The translations under genes and the position numbers were made by a program. The notes under the pieces are model-generated. The model saw only the letters and a list, made by a program, of their open reading frames with translations, made no database searches and was not told the origin of the DNA. A stretch of 36,866 nt of DNA from Candidatus Curtissbacteria bacterium (GTDB lineage: Bacteria > Patescibacteriota > Microgenomatia > Curtissbacterales > GWA2-41-24): NCBI GenBank assembly GCA_030688205.1, contig JAUYIQ010000059.1, positions 1 through 36,866 of the forward strand. The letters are read 5' to 3'. This document shows positions 36,597 to 36,866 of this stretch, piece after piece (positions within the stretch are counted from its first letter, which is position 1; each line of letters starts with the position of its first letter).

Positions 36597-36866
36597 ATGG
36601 CAATCTTTCTGGATCCTCAAAAACCAAGACTTAAAAGCGAACTACCTATTGTTCCGCTTCGTGATACGGTAGTTTTCCCGTCATCCATGGTCCCGATCAC
36701 AGTCGGGCGTCCCAAGGTCAAACTTGGTCTTGACGGCGCATGGGCAGGAGACAGGCTTGCAGTTTTTGTAGCCCAGAAAAATCCCCGTATAGAAAACCCG
36801 GCTCCAAACGATATCTATTCCGTAGGAACAGTTGGTCTAATCAGAAGACTTTGGAAAGTAGATAAC
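36597..36866 (+). CDS. lon: Lon protease, N-terminal part
   Basis: The first 90 codons of ATP-dependent protease Lon, which degrades damaged and regulatory proteins; the frame stays open to the end of the window. LPIVPLRDTVVFPSSMVPITVGRPK (residues 17-41) is the classic start of the LON substrate-recognition domain. LAVFVAQKNPRIENPAPNDIYSVGTVGLIRRLWKVDN continues it. The N-terminal MAIFLDPQKPRLKSE is a short species-specific lead. The AAA+ and Ser-Lys protease domains lie outside. The start is fixed by TAGAAT 7 nt upstream, and a CIRCE-like site further up suggests heat-shock control. Confidence 0.93.
   Translation, partial: MAIFLDPQKPRLKSELPIVPLRDTVVFPSSMVPITVGRPKVKLGLDGAWAGDRLAVFVAQKNPRIENPAPNDIYSVGTVGLIRRLWKVDN

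Noticed and set aside
36442-36672. 76-codon frame across the end of the 35946 gene and the start of lon
   Set aside because: It runs through the CIRCE-like promoter and out of frame into lon, which has unmistakable LON-domain sequence.
1-36866. CRISPR array, prophage, complete insertion sequence or toxin-antitoxin pair
   Set aside because: No regularly spaced repeats, phage structural genes, transposase frames or HEPN/PIN-type partner genes were seen; only short repeats and possible relics are present.
1-36866. Alternative genetic code (TGA as glycine)
   Set aside because: TGA closes several genes at the right place, for example pcm at 7642-7644 and secD at 15816-15818, with the next gene starting in the overlap.

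Overview
The window looks like a chromosomal segment of an uncultivated, small-genome bacterium. The best fit is Candidate Phyla Radiation (Patescibacteria), probably Microgenomates. This is an inference from several things seen together: AT-rich, tightly packed genes on both strands with 4-14 nt overlaps; many TTG/GTG starts; short versions of universal proteins (AspRS about 459 aa, GluRS about 430 aa, SecD about 435 aa); a B12-dependent ribonucleotide reductase; a tRNA without an encoded CCA; and many hypothetical single-pass membrane proteins. TGA is used as a stop, so the recoded Gracilibacteria/Absconditabacteria code is not in use.

Layout. 1-4728: the end of guaA, a HAM1/RdgB nucleotide phosphatase, a GtrA-like membrane protein, a Ser/Pro-rich surface protein next to a sortase, and the ComM/YifB AAA ATPase. 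4823-8432: a Crp/Fnr-type regulator, an unknown gene, then a tight four-gene stress cluster (Hsp20, HPF/RaiA-like protein, protein-L-isoaspartate methyltransferase, bacterial eRF1-like protein) preceded by a GTGA-N6-TCAC palindrome. 8450-14472: SDR oxidoreductase, cupin, several hypotheticals, a DUF5679 zinc ribbon of 47 aa, DUF4446, DUF3048, an HTH-nucleotidyltransferase and an orphan. 14511-24402: secD-secF, CCA-adding enzyme, recJ, aspS, dacA, an anchored hypothetical and gltX. 24403-24762: tRNA-Gln(CUG), followed by a hairpin-rich block bounded by a direct repeat of the tRNA 3' end. 24763-29913: GT-C glycosyltransferase, phosphodiester glycosidase, 5-formyl-THF cyclo-ligase, SGNH hydrolase, a small membrane protein and a MIP18/SufT-like protein. 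29914-34669: paired NrdR boxes, nrdR-nrdJ, a pseudouridine synthase and a PduO-type corrinoid adenosyltransferase that could supply the NrdJ cofactor. 34703-36866: a hypothetical, lgt, a protein with an alpha-CTD-like tail, and the start of lon behind a CIRCE-like operator.

The most striking pattern is promoter architecture. About twenty gene starts have a -10 hexamer (often extended, TGnTANNNT) only 6-10 nt upstream of the start codon, with no Shine-Dalgarno sequence. This predicts widespread leaderless mRNAs. Three divergent gene pairs pack both -10 elements into 15-22 bp of shared sequence. A few genes (cupin, DUF5679, Hsp20, 29507 membrane protein) instead carry strong SD sequences, so both initiation modes appear to coexist. 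Other points of interest are in-frame insertions of short interspersed repeats in two B12-linked genes, and the tRNA-Gln repeat block.
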